Positions 44,050 to 55,237 of a stretch of DNA of 64,000 nucleotides are shown in pieces. This DNA is from Dryomyza anilis (taxonomy: Eukaryota > Arthropoda > Insecta > Diptera > Dryomyzidae): the NCBI GenBank assembly GCA_951804985.1, contig OX638130.1, positions 100,189,700-100,253,699 of the forward strand, in the 5' to 3' direction. Both the position numbers and the translations under genes were made by a program. Every line of letters starts with the position of its first letter. Position 1 is the stretch's first letter. The notes beneath the pieces were generated by a model. It was given only the letters and a program-made list of their open reading frames with translations, had not been told where the DNA came from and did no database searches.

Positions 44050-44900
44050 ATTCTTTTAAGAAAAACGTTTTGAGTTTTAGTCGATCAAAAACGTTTCTGC
44101 ACCACTGTGCGGCGGCAGTCTCTCACACAACTCAACGAACTGTCAAATCGCACATATTTTAATGAAATAGTTTTTGCTAATTAAAAATGTAACAAATACA
44201 AAAAAAAAATTGTATATTAAAAAATATATATTTCATAAAGACACTAAAAACAAATTAACGCATAAATCAACTCACATGCGTCAAACAATCCCAAAAAAAA
44301 CCTAAAATAAAGAACGCAAAAAAAAATCATGCTGAAAATCATGAAAAAATCATTTTCCCGCTTTTTTCTGTCTGTCACTATTGACAGCGCACCGTGACAT
44401 CGCACCGTACAGCAACAACAAACCAAAATCACAAAAATAAAACGTGTAGCCCGCAAAATGATTATGATGTTGGCAACATTAGCTGCGGAAGTAAAACACA
44501 ATTCATCATTTTTGTGTGAAAAAATAATGTTGAAAAAACCAAACAAAAAAATAAACAGCTCAACAAATGTAAGTAATTGTTTAGTCACGCCCACCTCTCT
44601 TCCGCCCACTGTTAATTTGCTGTAATTAGCAGCCGACTTTGTGTACGTTCGTTGTTTCGTTTGTTCGCGGTCTTTAGATCTTTTATTTTTTCTTTTCTTA
44701 CCACCGATTTTTCAATTGTCTGTGTTTTTTTTTTGGCTGCTCTCGTTGTCTACTGTGGCTGTTAGGGGGCGCCAAGGCGTTGCCACCTTCACGCATTAAC
44801 GTGACTTGACTTGGTTTTTAAAATGTTTTTTTTTATAACTTTTTAATTTGTCATTTTAAACACTTTCGTTGTGCTGTTTTGCACTCAAATTGTAGGCATT
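44050..44900. other. GC-moderate islands, candidate regulatory or exon DNA
   Basis: 44090-44140 holds TGCGGCGGCAGTCTC. 44360-44480 has GACAGCGCACCGTGACATCG and CAGCAACAACAA. 44570-44620 has AATGTAAGTAATTG (a donor-like GTAAGT) followed by GTCACGCCCACCTCTCTTCC and GCCCACTG, KLF/Sp-like GC boxes. 44760-44810 is GGGGGCGCCAAGGCGTTGCC. A 121-codon reverse frame (44244-44609) has hydrophobic runs but no domain. No gene demonstrated. Confidence 0.3.
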
Positions 44901-45257
44901 TATTTTTTTGTTGTATGCGTTAAGCATAATAGGTACTTTCTTCTTCTTTTCATTTATTTTTTTTAGTTAAGATTTTGTACCCGATCTGAGAAACAGTATT
45001 TTTTTAAAGTTTTTTTATTTCGAAGCCAAACGGACCAAGCTGTTTAATTTTTGTACATTTTTTTTATCAAATTCATACATATTAAATATGAATGAATTCC
45101 GCAAATATATTCTGCAGTACAACATTCTGACGAAATAGACAATTTCCCAAATAAACATTTTTCCGAAAAAGAAAATCTGTTTCCAGATAGTAGTCTCTGC
45201 GAAAATAACGTCTTCTCAAAAGTTTTAGATAGAAAACGAGATAGACAGAAAAATATA

Positions 45258-45835
45258 AAAAATTTTGCCATGGATATCCCATACATCAATTCTACATAAT
45301 TCACGGCTGCTGATTTTGACTGCATACTCAGTTTTTTTTCTATTACGTAACGTTTTTCAGAAAATTTCGATCGATATTTGTATGCCCTTTTTAGACACTT
45401 TTTAGAATTAAAAAAATACAGTGCCTTACACAACCAGTTTTACAAAAAACTTTAAATGCAATTTTTCTTTCAATTGCCAAGACTAATTACAATATATTTC
45501 GATAGGTTTTGGAGATATTGGAAACTAAACTCGAAAAATATGGATTTTTTTTAGACTATTTTTGGACGATTTTTTTAGCATTGTGAATCCAATGAAAAAT
45601 AAGAAAATGATTTAGGGTTATGCAGAGCATAGTTCAAACTAATCACGAAAATTACTAACCTTTTTGTATCGGTTCTCATTTTTAAAATATGCTCTATCAA
45701 CACAGTTTCCGACAAAAAATGTTAAATTTTAAAATGATTGTATATTTTACATACAAATTACTGAATTATATAGAACTGACTGAATTATATAGAATTGACT
45801 GAATTATATAGAATTGATGTCCATGTCAAAAATCG
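45258..45835 (+). mobile_element. TTACGTAATAG-family element with inverted ends
   Basis: The left end has TTTTGCCATGGATATCCCAT then ACATCAATTCTACATAATTC. The right end (45790-45833) reads AATTATATAGAATTGATGTC then CATGTCAAAAAT, its inverted counterpart. The right-end segment CTGAATTATATAGAA is tandemly repeated three times (45762-45815). The interior matches 5480-5790. The reverse frames 45044-45433 are incidental. Non-autonomous. Confidence 0.75.
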
Positions 45836-45839
45836 TGTT

Positions 45840-46385
45840 GGATAATGTTATTAATCGCATTATATTCTTCTTGATATAAAGTGAAATATTTATTGGCTAT
45901 GATAAATCAGAATAACAAATACTGATCTTGACTTGAAGAACTAAATATTTCGCTTTAAACACAATTTGTTTCTATGCGGATGGTAATAGACATCTAAAAC
46001 TTAAGAAATATTTGGGGAAAATGCAAAATAGTCGAATTTTGCTAGTACGCTGAAAATTATATTACAATTAAAGGATAGAAATTGCTAATATTAAGAAAGT
46101 ATTAATGAATCGCAAATGATTCTCTTTTATTCAAGAATTTAATCATTAATCGCATTAAGTTCTTTATGATTCAATATTGTTAATATTTAGGCTATAGAAA
46201 AATAATTTTTATAATGACTCGATAAAAAGTTGCTACCTACATTGCTATATCAAAAATATCTAATATTATTTTTTTTTTTCTTTAATCTAAATAAGTTAAA
46301 GCTAGCTTGACAATAAAGAAGTAATCGCTAATATTTTTCATGATTGAAAGAATTCCATTTCAATTAAATAACACACATCGTCTTG
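45840..46385. other. AT-rich DNA without recognised feature
   Basis: No repeats or frames of note until A-rich AAGAAGA words herald the array at about 46385. Confidence 0.5.
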
Positions 46386-49300
46386 AAGTGAAGATGAAGA
46401 ACTGAAAAAGGAGTGAAGAAGAAAAACTGAAAAAGATGACTAAAGAAAAACGAAACGAAGACGTACAGAAGAAAAAAAAGTGAAATAGAACTGAATAAGA
46501 AAAACTAAGTAGACCTAAAGAAGATCTAAAGAAGATCAAAAGAAGCCCGAAAGAAGACCTAAAGAAGACCTAATTTAAAACTAAACAAGACATTAACAAG
46601 ACGTAAATAAGACATAAAGAAGATCTAAGAAGACCTAAAGAAGACTTAAAGAAGACCTAAAGAAGACCTAAAGAAGATCTAACAAAGACCTCAAGAAGAC
46701 CTAAATAAGAACTAAAAAAAACGTACATAATACATAAAGAAGACCTAAGTTAGAACTAAACAAGGCCTAAAGAAGACTTAAATAAGACCTAAACAAGACC
46801 AAAACAAAACCTAAACAAGACATAAACAATACCCAAACAAGACCTAAACAAGACCTAAACACGACCTACACAATAACTAAACAAGACCTAAACAAGACCT
46901 AAACAAGACCTAAACAAGACCTAAACAAGCCCTAAACAAGACCTAAACAAGGACTAAACAAGACCTAAACAATAACTAAACAAGACCTAAACAAGACCTA
47001 AACAAGACCTAAACAAGACCTAAACAAACCCTAAACAAGACCTAAACAAGGACTAAACAAGACCTAAACAAGACCTAAACAAGACCTAAACAAGACCTAA
47101 ACAAGGACTAAACAAGACCTAAACAAGACCTAAACAAGACCTAAACAAGACCTAAACAAGACCTAAACAAGACCTAAACAAGACCTAAACAAGGACTAAA
47201 CAAGACCTAAACAGAACCTAAACAAGACAGAGGAAGAAAACATGTAGAAGAAAAAAAAACGAATTAAATAATACCTAAAGAAGACCTAAAGAAGATCTAA
47301 ATAAGACCTAAAAAAGACAAAAAGAAGACCAAAAGAAGATATACCGAAGACCTAAAGAAGACCTATATAAGAACTAAACAAGACGTACAAAATACCTAAA
47401 GAAGGCCTAAGTAAGAACTAAACAAGGCCTAAAGAAGACCTATGTAAGACCTAATCAAGACCAAAACAAAACCTAAACAAGACATAAACAAGATCTAAAC
47501 AATACCTATACAATACCTTAACAAGATCTAAACAAGAACTAAACAAGACCTAAACAAGATCAAAACAAAACCTAAACAAGACCTAAACAAGACCTAAATA
47601 AGACCTAATCAAGACCAAAACAAAACAAAAGACCTAAACAATACCTATACAATACTTAAACAAGACCAAAACAAGAACTAAACAAGACCTAAAGAAGACC
47701 AAAACAAAACCTAAACAAGACCTAAACAAGACCTAAACAAGACCTAAACAAGACCTAAACAAGACCTAAACAAGACCTAAACAAGACCTAAACAAGACCT
47801 TAACAAGACCTAAACAAGACCTAAATAAGACCTAAACAATACCTAAAGAAGACCTAAACAGGACCTAAACAAGACCTAAACACGACCTACACAATAACTA
47901 AACAAGACCTAAACAAGACCTAAACAAGACCTAAACAAGACCTAAACAAGCCCTAAACAAGACCTAAATAAGACCTAAACAATACCTAAAGAAGACCTAA
48001 ACAGGACCTAAACAAGACCTAAACACGACCTACACAATAACTAAACAAGACCTAAACAAGACCTAAACAAGACCTAAACAAGACCTAAACAAGACCTAAA
48101 CAAGACCTAAATAAGACCTAATCAAGACCAAAACAAAACAAAAGACCTAAACAATACCTATACAATAACTAAACAAGACCTAAACAAGACCTAAACAAGA
48201 CCTAAACAAGACCTAAACAAGACCTTAACAAGACCTAAACAAGACCTAAATAAGACCTAAACAATACCTAAAGAAGACCTAAACAGGACCTAAACAAGAC
48301 CTAAACACGACCTACACAATAACTAAACAAGACCTAAACAAGACCTAAACAAGACCTAAACAAGACCTAAACAAGCCCTAAACAAGACCTAAATAAGACC
48401 TAAACAATACCTAAAGAAGACCTAAACAGGACCTAAACAAGACCTAAACACGACCTACACAATAACTAAACAAGACCTAAACAAGACCTAAACAAGACCT
48501 AAACAAGACCTAAACAAGACCTAAACAAGACCTAAACAAGACCTAAACAAGACCTAAACAAGACCTAAACAAGCCCTAAACAAGACCTAAATAAGACCTA
48601 AACAATACCTAAAGAAGACCTAAACAGGACCTAAACAAGACCTAAACACGACCTACACAATAACTAAACAAGACCTAAACAAGACCTAAACAAGACCTAA
48701 ACAAGACCTAAACAAGACCTAAACAAGACCTAAACAAGACCTTAACAAGACCTAAACAAGACCTAAATAAGACCTAAACAATACCTAAAGAAGACCTAAA
48801 CAGGACCTAAACAAGACCTAAACACGACCTACACAATAACTAAACAAGACCTAAACAAGACCTAAACAAGACCTAAACAAGACCTTAACAAGACCTAAAC
48901 AAGACCTAAATAAGACCTAAACAATACCTAAAGAAGACCTAAACAGGACCTAAACAAGACCTAAACACGACCTACACAATAACTAAACAAGACCTAAACA
49001 AGACCTAAACAAGACCTAAACAAGACCTAAACAAGACCTAAACAAGACCTAAATAAGACCTAATCAAGACCAAAACAAAACAAAAGACCTAAACAATACC
49101 TATACAATACTTAAACAAGACCAAAACAAGAACTAAACAAGACCTAAAGAAGACCAAAACAAAACCTAAACAAGACCTAAACAAGACCTAAACAAGACCT
49201 AAACAAGACCTAAACAAGACCTAAACAAGGCCTAAAGAAGACTTAAATAAGACCTAAACAAGACCAAAACAAAACCTAAACAAGACATAAACAATACCCA

Positions 49301-50400
49301 AACAAGACCTAAACAAGACCTAAACACGACCTACACAATAACTAAACAAGACCTAAACAAGACCTAAACAAGACCTAAACAAGACCTAAACAAGCCCTAA
49401 ACAAGACCTAAACAAGGACTAAACAAGACCTAAACAATAACTAAACAAGACCTAAACAAGACCTAAACAAGACCTAAACAAGACCTAAACAAACCCTAAA
49501 CAAGACCTAAACAAGGACTAAACAAGACCTAAACAAGACCTAAACAAGACCTAAACAAGACCTAAACAAGGACTAAACAAGACCTAAACAAGACCTAAAC
49601 AAGACCTAAACAAGACCTAAACAAGACCTAAACAAGACCTAAACAAGACCTAAACAAGGACTAAACAAGACCTAAACAGAACCTAAACAAGACAGAGGAA
49701 GAAAACATGTAGAAGAAAAAAAAACGAATTAAATAATACCTAAAGAAGACCTAAAGAAGATCTAAATAAGACCTAAAAAAGACAAAAAGAAGACCAAAAG
49801 AAGATATACCGAAGACCTAAAGAAGACCTATATAAGAACTAAACAAGACGTACAAAATACCTAAAGAAGGCCTAAGTAAGAACTAAACAAGGCCTAAAGA
49901 AGACCTATGTAAGACCTAATCAAGACCAAAACAAAACCTAAACAAGACATAAACAAGATCTAAACAATACCTATACAATACCTTAACAAGATCTAAACAA
50001 GAACTAAACAAGACCTAAACAAGATCAAAACAAAACCTAAACAAGACCTAAACAAGACCTAAATAAGACCTAATCAAGACCAAAACAAAACAAAAGACCT
50101 AAACAATACCTATACAATACTTAAACAAGACCAAAACAAGAACTAAACAAGACCTAAAGAAGACCAAAACAAAACCTAAACAAGACCTAAACAAGACCTA
50201 AACAAGACCTAAACAAGACCTAAACAAGACCTAAACAAGACCTAAACAAGACCTTAACAAGACCTAAACAAGACCTAAATAAGACCTAAACAATACCTAA
50301 AGAAGACCTAAACAGGACCTAAACAAGACACAAAGATAAAGAAAACTTATATAAGAAATAAACGAATTAAATAATACTAAAAAAATAACTAAAATAATTC
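46385..50400 (+). repeat. 4 kb minisatellite of the 11 bp unit GACCTAAACAA
   Basis: Roughly 350 units. Long stretches are perfect, interrupted by recurring variants (GACCTAAAGAA, GACCTACACAATAAC, GACCAAAACAAAAC, GGACTAAACAA). The edges are degraded to AAGAAGA-like sequence. Every unit contains TAA, so no frame is open; on the other strand TAG does the same. The top strand is dominated by A and C and is poor in T. Higher-order copies are described in a separate entry. Confidence 0.98.
46763..50330 (+). repeat. Higher-order duplications inside the 11 bp array
   Basis: A block of about 1.1 kb starting AGGCCTAAAGAAGACTTAAA at 46763 recurs at 49228 (offset 2465 bp), including the unusual segment GACAGAGGAAGAAAACATGT at 47226 and 49691. 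Near the far end the offset is 2454 bp, that is one unit fewer. A shorter higher-order unit is marked by ACACGACCTACACAATAACT, which recurs about nine times between 46860 and 49330, often 140-200 bp apart. A sequence like the GACAGAGG segment also forms the right edge (50326-50375). Confidence 0.92.
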
Positions 50401-52220
50401 AACTTATTGAGCAAATATTGAATTTGGTAAATCTATAAATGCATCTTCGATGGAATAAAAGGTAAACGAGATTATTTTTTCTTCTTACTATTTGTATCCA
50501 ATTGGGATAAATTTTGTAAAAAAAAATGTAGGCCTATTGGAAATAAGTATTCTAAGAGAAGTTTTTTCTGAACGAAAATTTAGCATTGAAATAAATTATA
50601 TTTTTATACAACAATTTATGTTCGGTAGAAAATTTTTTTAAAGAAAAATTCGAGCTGATTATCTTTTAACTCCGAAATACTTCTGTAATAACAATAATTC
50701 AGTTCCAATTTTAATTGGTTTGGAATTGTCTCGAAAAACATTTTTTTTTTTTTGTTCATATATTAAGCCGAATAAATTTTCACGTAGCAATAAAAGATGA
50801 TGATGGCGGCAATGATAACTGCAGCAATTATTTTATAATTGATGTAATTATAATTAATATATTTCAAAATACTCGTTTTTTTTTTAAATATATTAATTAT
50901 ACATTTCATACGATGATTTCTGAAATGTAGCATGTTATAATTTCACTTTTTTGATTAAAATTATTATTAATTGTGATAAACACAATAAAACCATTAGTTG
51001 GTAATTACCACAACAATATTATGTTTGTTAGTAATAATACCATAATTTCCGAAAGCATTGAATCACAATGTGCATGATTGTCAACTGGTTTCAATAAAAT
51101 TGAGTTAAACATGTTTTTTAAACGATATTATTGCATCAATCATGTTATACGATTTCCACAAGCATCGAAACTTTTAATTTATAGAAAAATAGTGTAAAAT
51201 ACATATTACATAATACATTTATATTAAGTAACTTTGTTCTAAACAACAGAAACAATTATCAATATGTTTCGGATTTTGAAAAATAGTTTTATTGAAATTA
51301 ATTGATGCAAAACTGCCTTAAAACTTCTCATATAAAATAATAAAATCACAAAATCTTTAATTGTAATAAAAAATATCTCATCCGGACTGAAGCGTAAAAA
51401 CTTTTGTGAATACGGGTATGCCCGTTATTGCGGTGATATTACGTTAGTTGGTAAAAACGGCTCTAGCCATAAATACGGCAATAGATACGGATATTCATTT
51501 CTAGAGTTAAATCTTTATTAATGCTGAAAATGAACAATATATGCCCGTAAATATGTGATATATACGGCATGTTTACGTGCCTTTTGGTTTATTGGGAAAA
51601 ATAGTTATATCGGGAAAATCATCTCACAAAAACAAAACCCGACAGTAGATGAAGAACTGTTTTACGTTAATTTAAAAATAATCTCAATAAATAATATGTA
51701 TAACAATTGTACGTTTTTATTTGAAATTTTTATTAAAAATATTTTTATAAACTTTAAAATATAAAATCTCAAACAAACTTACGTTTATAGAGAAATTTTG
51801 AATAATCACAATCCATGTTTCAGCTGAGCAGATGATGTGTACAATGAACAAAACAGCAACCAGCACTAATAATTCACGATATTTTATATTATTTTTAAAT
51901 AAATAATATATTTTCTACACTTTTATTAATTTTTTGATATTATTTTAAACACTGCACTTAAGTAATTGGTTATTTAAAATAAAGAATAATTTAGCTAAAT
52001 TGCTCTTTAGTTAATAAGAGTAATATTTAACATATAGAAATTTAAATTCGCGCACATTTTTTTTGCAATTTTGCATTGTATTTAAATTTAAATTTTTTAG
52101 ATTTTTTTAAAATTTATTTTTAATACAACTATTTTTATTTTGTATTTTGAATTCGAGCACAAATGAGACAGCAAAGTACATTTTATAAAAGACGTTGAAA
52201 ATTGATTTCAAAATATGCAT
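50401..52220. other. AT-rich DNA, mostly unassigned
   Basis: A GC-moderate unique patch at 51380-51590 (GAATACGGGTATGCCCGTTA, AAATACGGCAATAGATACGG) contains repeated TACGG words. Small forward frames at 50715-50930 and 51555-51764 lack domains. No gene. Confidence 0.4.
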
Positions 52221-52507
52221 AAAGATACAAAAATATCTAATAGATACACTTTTTGCTAAATTTGTTTAAATTGTACATTTTTCAAAATTAAACAGTATTT
52301 TTTTTTATAAATTATGTGTTAATGGTTTTTATTAAATTCTGCTTTTGTGAATTTTGTTTATGTTAAGAGCAATGCTCTGGCATACATAGATACTTTATCT
52401 GTTGAAAGTATCTTTTAGATGTAGAACTTTTTTATGCAAACTTTTGTATAAACATTCAAATTGTTATATAATTTGTGTGTCTTTTAAATAAAAAATAGTT
52501 TTATGTT

Positions 52508-52575
52508 GCGTTATTTTCACAATTTGTTTGTCACAATTACACAATTTGTTTGTCACAATTACACAATTTGTTGTA
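52508..52575. repeat. 22 bp tandem repeat within island C
   Basis: TCACAATTTGTTTG / TCACAATTACACAATTTGTT: about two and a half copies of a 22 bp unit (CACAATTTGTTTGTCACAAT plus TA) between motif copies. Could be duplicated binding sites. Confidence 0.85.
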
Positions 52576-53239
52576 AGTATCCAACGGATAGTATCTTTGA
52601 GTATGTTTTCGCGCGTATCTTATCAGAACATGACGTCTGTCAACAAACGCTTGTATTTCTATTTCTGTATTAATATCACAATGTTGCAGTTATGAATTTT
52701 TAACACTTTTGTGCATCGGCATTATTTGCGCGCATGCTACAGGTAACGCACAGATACAATTTGCATGCACGAGATACAAATGTCAACAGTCACAGCGCAA
52801 CAATGACAAAAGCGACGGTAAAACGAAAAATAACATTCACAACAATAAATAAAAAATGTGCGCTCACAAATTTATCATGTGCTATGATAAAACAATTAAT
52901 TAATAATTTCGGTTGATATCGCGCGCGTGTATCCAACAGATACTTTAGCGTTTATATTATTTGTGAAGTTGTGAATGGCAAACGTAACTGTTTCAAAAAA
53001 AACAAAAAAGGCGCGCAAATCAACAAGTCAAACAACGTAAATCGCAACACGTTAATCGCGCATTAAATTGCGTTAGATACAAATGTATCTCAAAGATACA
53101 TAATTGATTTTTTTTTATAGAATTTTTAAAAATTACAATTTAATTTGTTTGTATTTTTATATTTTTGCGCTTTAGCACAACAACAACAAGAAGAAGAATT
53201 GTTGCTTTTTGCGAATTTCTCACAGATTTGAATATCTTT

Positions 53240-53640
53240 TTTTTTAGTACCGACGGCGGAATGGACGGCGGCACAAACAAAACTGCCAACTCAATTTTGG
53301 CTCAAACACATTGCAGGCAGGCGAACAGATTCTAGGCACGAACAAACGTACGAACGAAACAAAACGAATGGCGAATGTTTTGTGCGGCGCGGTGCCGCGG
53401 TGCCGCTGCTGCCTGGGTCTCTGTGTACAACGATGATGACGACGACGACGCCGCAGCAATGCGATGAATCAGCATTGAGTAGATTTTTGTCTCTCTGCTT
53501 TTTCACTCATTTCAGTGAGCATGAAAATTATTGCTCAGCTGCGTCAAATGCGACGCTCTTTGCTCTGTACAACAAAAGATACTCAAGTATCTCAGAGATT
53601 GCAAAACAAAAAGATAAACAACGAAAAAAATAATAGAAAC
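53240..53640. other. Most GC-rich patch of the window; candidate promoter or exon
   Basis: Contains CCGACGGCGGAATGGACGGC, GGCGCGGTGCCGCGGTGCCG and GATGATGACGACGACGACGC. CG dinucleotides are frequent. Overlapping frames on both strands (53244-53506 reverse, 53382-53633 forward) are serine/threonine/arginine-rich without domains. It lies inside motif island C. Start site, untranslated exon or enhancer core are all possible. Confidence 0.35.
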
Positions 53641-53879
53641 CACTCGATTGCTTGAGCAGCTTTAAGCGGCACGATTCAATAATTTGTGTGTTCACGCGTA
53701 CGTGCTGTGGATTTATTGCAAGCGTGTTGCATTTATAGATACAAATGTATCTGACAGATACTTTTCGCATGTGAAAGACGACGACGACAGCGTTACGAAA
53801 GAACTGTGTGCGTGTGTTTTGTTGCATTTGGGAGAAGAGCGTGCAAAAAAAGCACTTGTTAGCAATTAGTTTTGAATTT

Positions 53880-54490
53880 TAATGTAGTAACTTTATTTTT
53901 GCAAACATTTAGAATATGTTTCTAGGTATTTTAACTAAATATTATTTATTTATAATTAACCATTTGTTACGCTTAACATTCAAACAATATTTTGAATTTA
54001 AAAAAAAAATGCACGCAAAGTTTTATTAATTTAATAATATAGAACATGTTAAGCTTTAAATAGTTTTTAAGTTTATAAATTAAAAAATGAGAAAAATTAT
54101 GAATTTTATCGTTTTCTAAACACTTATAAAATATTTCAAGTTATTAATATTAAACATGTTAGTTACATGTTTTAGTATTTTTCTACAACGAAATTTTTTA
54201 CTTGTTGTTTTATAACACAAAATGTACCAAAAACCTAATTATTATAAAAAAAAAATTAAAATGATTAATACATTTTCAATTTTTATAAGTGTATCTAAAC
54301 ATGTATTTTTAATTTTCTCGCAATAAATATTATTTTTGAAATATTCTCGTGTTATACTTTGAATAGTTTTTAAATTTTTTAATTGAAAAAAATGCTCTAC
54401 ATAGTGATTTTAATATTTTTAGAACTCTTATGCAATATTTAAAGATATGTATATTAAACAAGTATCTAAACATGATTTGGATATAAAATG
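53880..54490. other. AT-rich DNA without recognised feature
   Basis: Nothing seen. The reverse frame 54330-54656 extends from here into the transposon and has no domain. Confidence 0.5.
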
Positions 54491-54492
54491 TA

Positions 54493-55235
54493 TGGGCTAT
54501 CCACACTAAATCGACCAGCGGTTGGAACTCACCTTTTTCGATTTCAATGAAATTTTGGGAATTAAAAAAGGGTCCACTACTTCCAGAGATACAGTGGCTC
54601 AAAGTTGGAAAAAAAAGGGCCAACCCTAGTAGACATTTTGGTAGGGCCATGGTCATGAAGTGATGAAGTCATTATTTGAGATGATCGAGATATAACGAGG
54701 CCCATAATGTCCTTGTAACGCAGTGTCCTGATCATATATTGACCTCAGGCCATGATCATGTACTGATCTGGCAATTCCCCAATTTAATATTTACCCGACA
54801 ATTGTCTTGTCTAAGCCCGAGCATAATAGGGTTTCTCTCATTAATCTCGATCATTGACTGATGCTAATTTCGTTATGAGGAACAAGTAATGTAGCTATGA
54901 TCGGGAACATTGACTGTTTAGATAATGTAAACCCTGCTATGGTAAGCATGATAAGGGCATGCAAAGGCAATGATCATATTTTCTCTAATAGGACTTTCCC
55001 AACGTAAACCCGATCATTTCCCGATGGCGCATCGGGTAAATTTCTACTAGGGAAAAATCATATTTAAATATCCACTGTTTTTAAATAGCCACTGTATCTC
55101 TGAAATTGGTGGTCGGAAAAAAAAAAAAAATGGTTAGTGCATGTCTTGATACTCAGTTGCCAAAATTTCATTAAAATCGAAAAGGTAAAATCTAAAATTT
55201 TACTTTTTTTGGTTGATTTGGTGTGGAATGGCCCG
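54493..55235. mobile_element. TGGGC-terminus element with about 130 bp inverted repeats
   Basis: Flanked by TA (54491-54492 and 55236-55237). The left arm (TGGGCTATCCACACTAAATC, TTTTTCGATTTCAATGAAAT, CAGAGATACAGTGGCT) is answered by the right arm in reverse. The arms differ by several substitutions and an internal stretch, so it is not young. A fragment of the same family is at 31310-31570. A second element is nested in its centre. Confidence 0.8.
54624..55052. mobile_element. CCCTAGTAGA element nested in the previous one
   Basis: 429 bp with ends CCCTAGTAGACATTTTGG and, inverted, CCCTAGTAGAAATTTACC. The interior is GC-moderate with many short ATGATCATG and CCCGATCA-like words. A partial relative lies at 40868-40990. 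The target duplication is unclear. No coding sequence. Confidence 0.7.
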
Positions 55236-55237
55236 TA

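Larger units (their letters stand above)
52223..53761. promoter_or_regulatory. AGATAC/GTATCT motif island C
   Basis: Seventeen exact motif copies in about 1.5 kb. AGATAC: 52223, 52242, 52388, 52752, 52772, 52938, 53075, 53094, 53577, 53737 and 53756. GTATCT: 52408, 52591, 52615, 53085, 53587 and 53747. The trio AGATAC-N4-GTATCT-N3-AGATAC occurs twice (53075-53099 and 53737-53761) with the same AGATACAAATGTATCT core but different flanks. The island is GC-richer, with GCGCGC and CAACAACAACAAG words. Interpretation as clustered protein-binding sites is inference. Confidence 0.6.

Noticed and set aside
46385..50400. Telomere-like repeat, because each unit contains CCTAA (reverse of TTAGG)
   Set aside because: The unit is 11 bp with other fixed bases, and flies lack TTAGG telomeres. 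The pentamer is incidental.
46385..50400. CRISPR-like regular repeats
   Set aside because: Units are contiguous with no unique spacers, and the context is a eukaryotic nuclear genome.
53382..53633. 83-codon frame in the GC-rich patch as a small gene
   Set aside because: Low-complexity threonine/serine content, overlapping frames on the other strand, and no domain or start context.
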